A stretch of DNA of 64,000 nt from Cordia subcordata (lineage: Eukaryota > Streptophyta > Magnoliopsida > Boraginales > Cordiaceae), in NCBI GenBank assembly GCA_028554755.1, contig JAPTOF010000001.1:33809501-33873500 (forward strand), given 5' to 3'. A program made the position numbers and the translations under genes. This document shows positions 63,781 to 64,000 of the stretch, one piece after another; position 1 is the first letter of the stretch; every line of letters starts with the position of its first letter. Below the pieces are notes generated by a model. That model ran no database searches. It worked only from the letters and a program-made list of their open reading frames with translations, and was not told the origin of the DNA.

Positions 63781-63789
63781 ACTTATACT

Positions 63790-64000
63790 TTTTGTTGCTC
63801 AGACAATGAATCCAAGAAGGGGGGTGAATTGGATTAATGCACAAATAAGTAATAAAAACTCTTTTTCAAGTAGTTCAAGCAATTAAGCATACAGGATATA
63901 GAGATTGCAAATAATAACACTTTGAATGTAAAGAGTTTGAGGGGTAGAGAATCAAATGCAGCAATTTATAGTGGTTTAAATTCCCGAAGGCCTAGTCCAC
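63790..64000. mobile_element. LTR fragment, cut by the window end
   Basis: aagaaggggggtgaattgga, then a purine-rich middle and gtggtttaaattcccgaagg cctagtccac parallel the start of 32724-34043 (aagaagggggtgaatt ... ggtggttcggccaagcctac). It is probably the start of another LTR of that family. Confidence 0.5.

Overview
The window looks like nuclear DNA of a eudicot plant. It is AT-rich, has spliced genes with GT-AG introns, plant-specific families (PPR, TIC22-like, XTH), and abundant degraded retrotransposons, Helitrons and MITEs. The species cannot be named from the sequence alone.

Four genes are well supported, and each splice join listed keeps the reading frame. (1) Minus strand, 4716-12285: a two-exon P-class PPR protein of 501 aa, probably organelle-targeted. 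Its roughly 6 kb intron holds a dead Ty1-copia element with LTRs, a target-site duplication and a primer-binding site. (2) Minus strand, 14113-20660: a five-exon protein of 1122 aa with one N-terminal C2H2 zinc finger and a very long acidic, low-complexity tail; its function is unknown. (3) Plus strand, 40863-44731: a seven-exon TIC22-like chloroplast import protein of 291 aa. (4) Plus strand, 58833-60762: a three-exon xyloglucan endotransglucosylase/hydrolase (XTH) of 284 aa with a TATA box and signal peptide.

A fifth locus, minus strand 37413-38492, is the most unusual. It starts with a signal-peptide-like segment followed by nine tandem 34-residue units (102 bp each). Each unit carries a V-P-S-G-P-S-N-R-T-S-D-P-P-like core and a proline run. 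It resembles a multi-copy secreted-peptide or hydroxyproline-rich precursor. It has one 1-bp frameshift in the eighth unit, and a short intron or a second frameshift near the N terminus.

Most of the rest is transposon debris. It includes a copia element with gag-integrase deleted (27960-30499, TSD AAAAG), a minus-strand Helitron with clean termini (30977-32441), a probable second Helitron (35861-37383), a TRIM-like mini-retrotransposon with a perfect initiator-Met PBS (39575-39955), a 5'-truncated LINE with poly(A) and a 14-bp TSD (34927-35333), a long-TIR MULE-like element (51725-53733) with a Tourist-like MITE nested in it, two other inverted-repeat elements (24218-24943, 26337-26786), a TA-flanked foldback (25002-25314), and two dispersed small MITE families. 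No tRNA, rRNA or CRISPR was seen.

The genes are independent plant nuclear genes and do not form a pathway. PPR and TIC22-like are both nuclear genes for plastid or organelle biology, while XTH acts in the cell wall.
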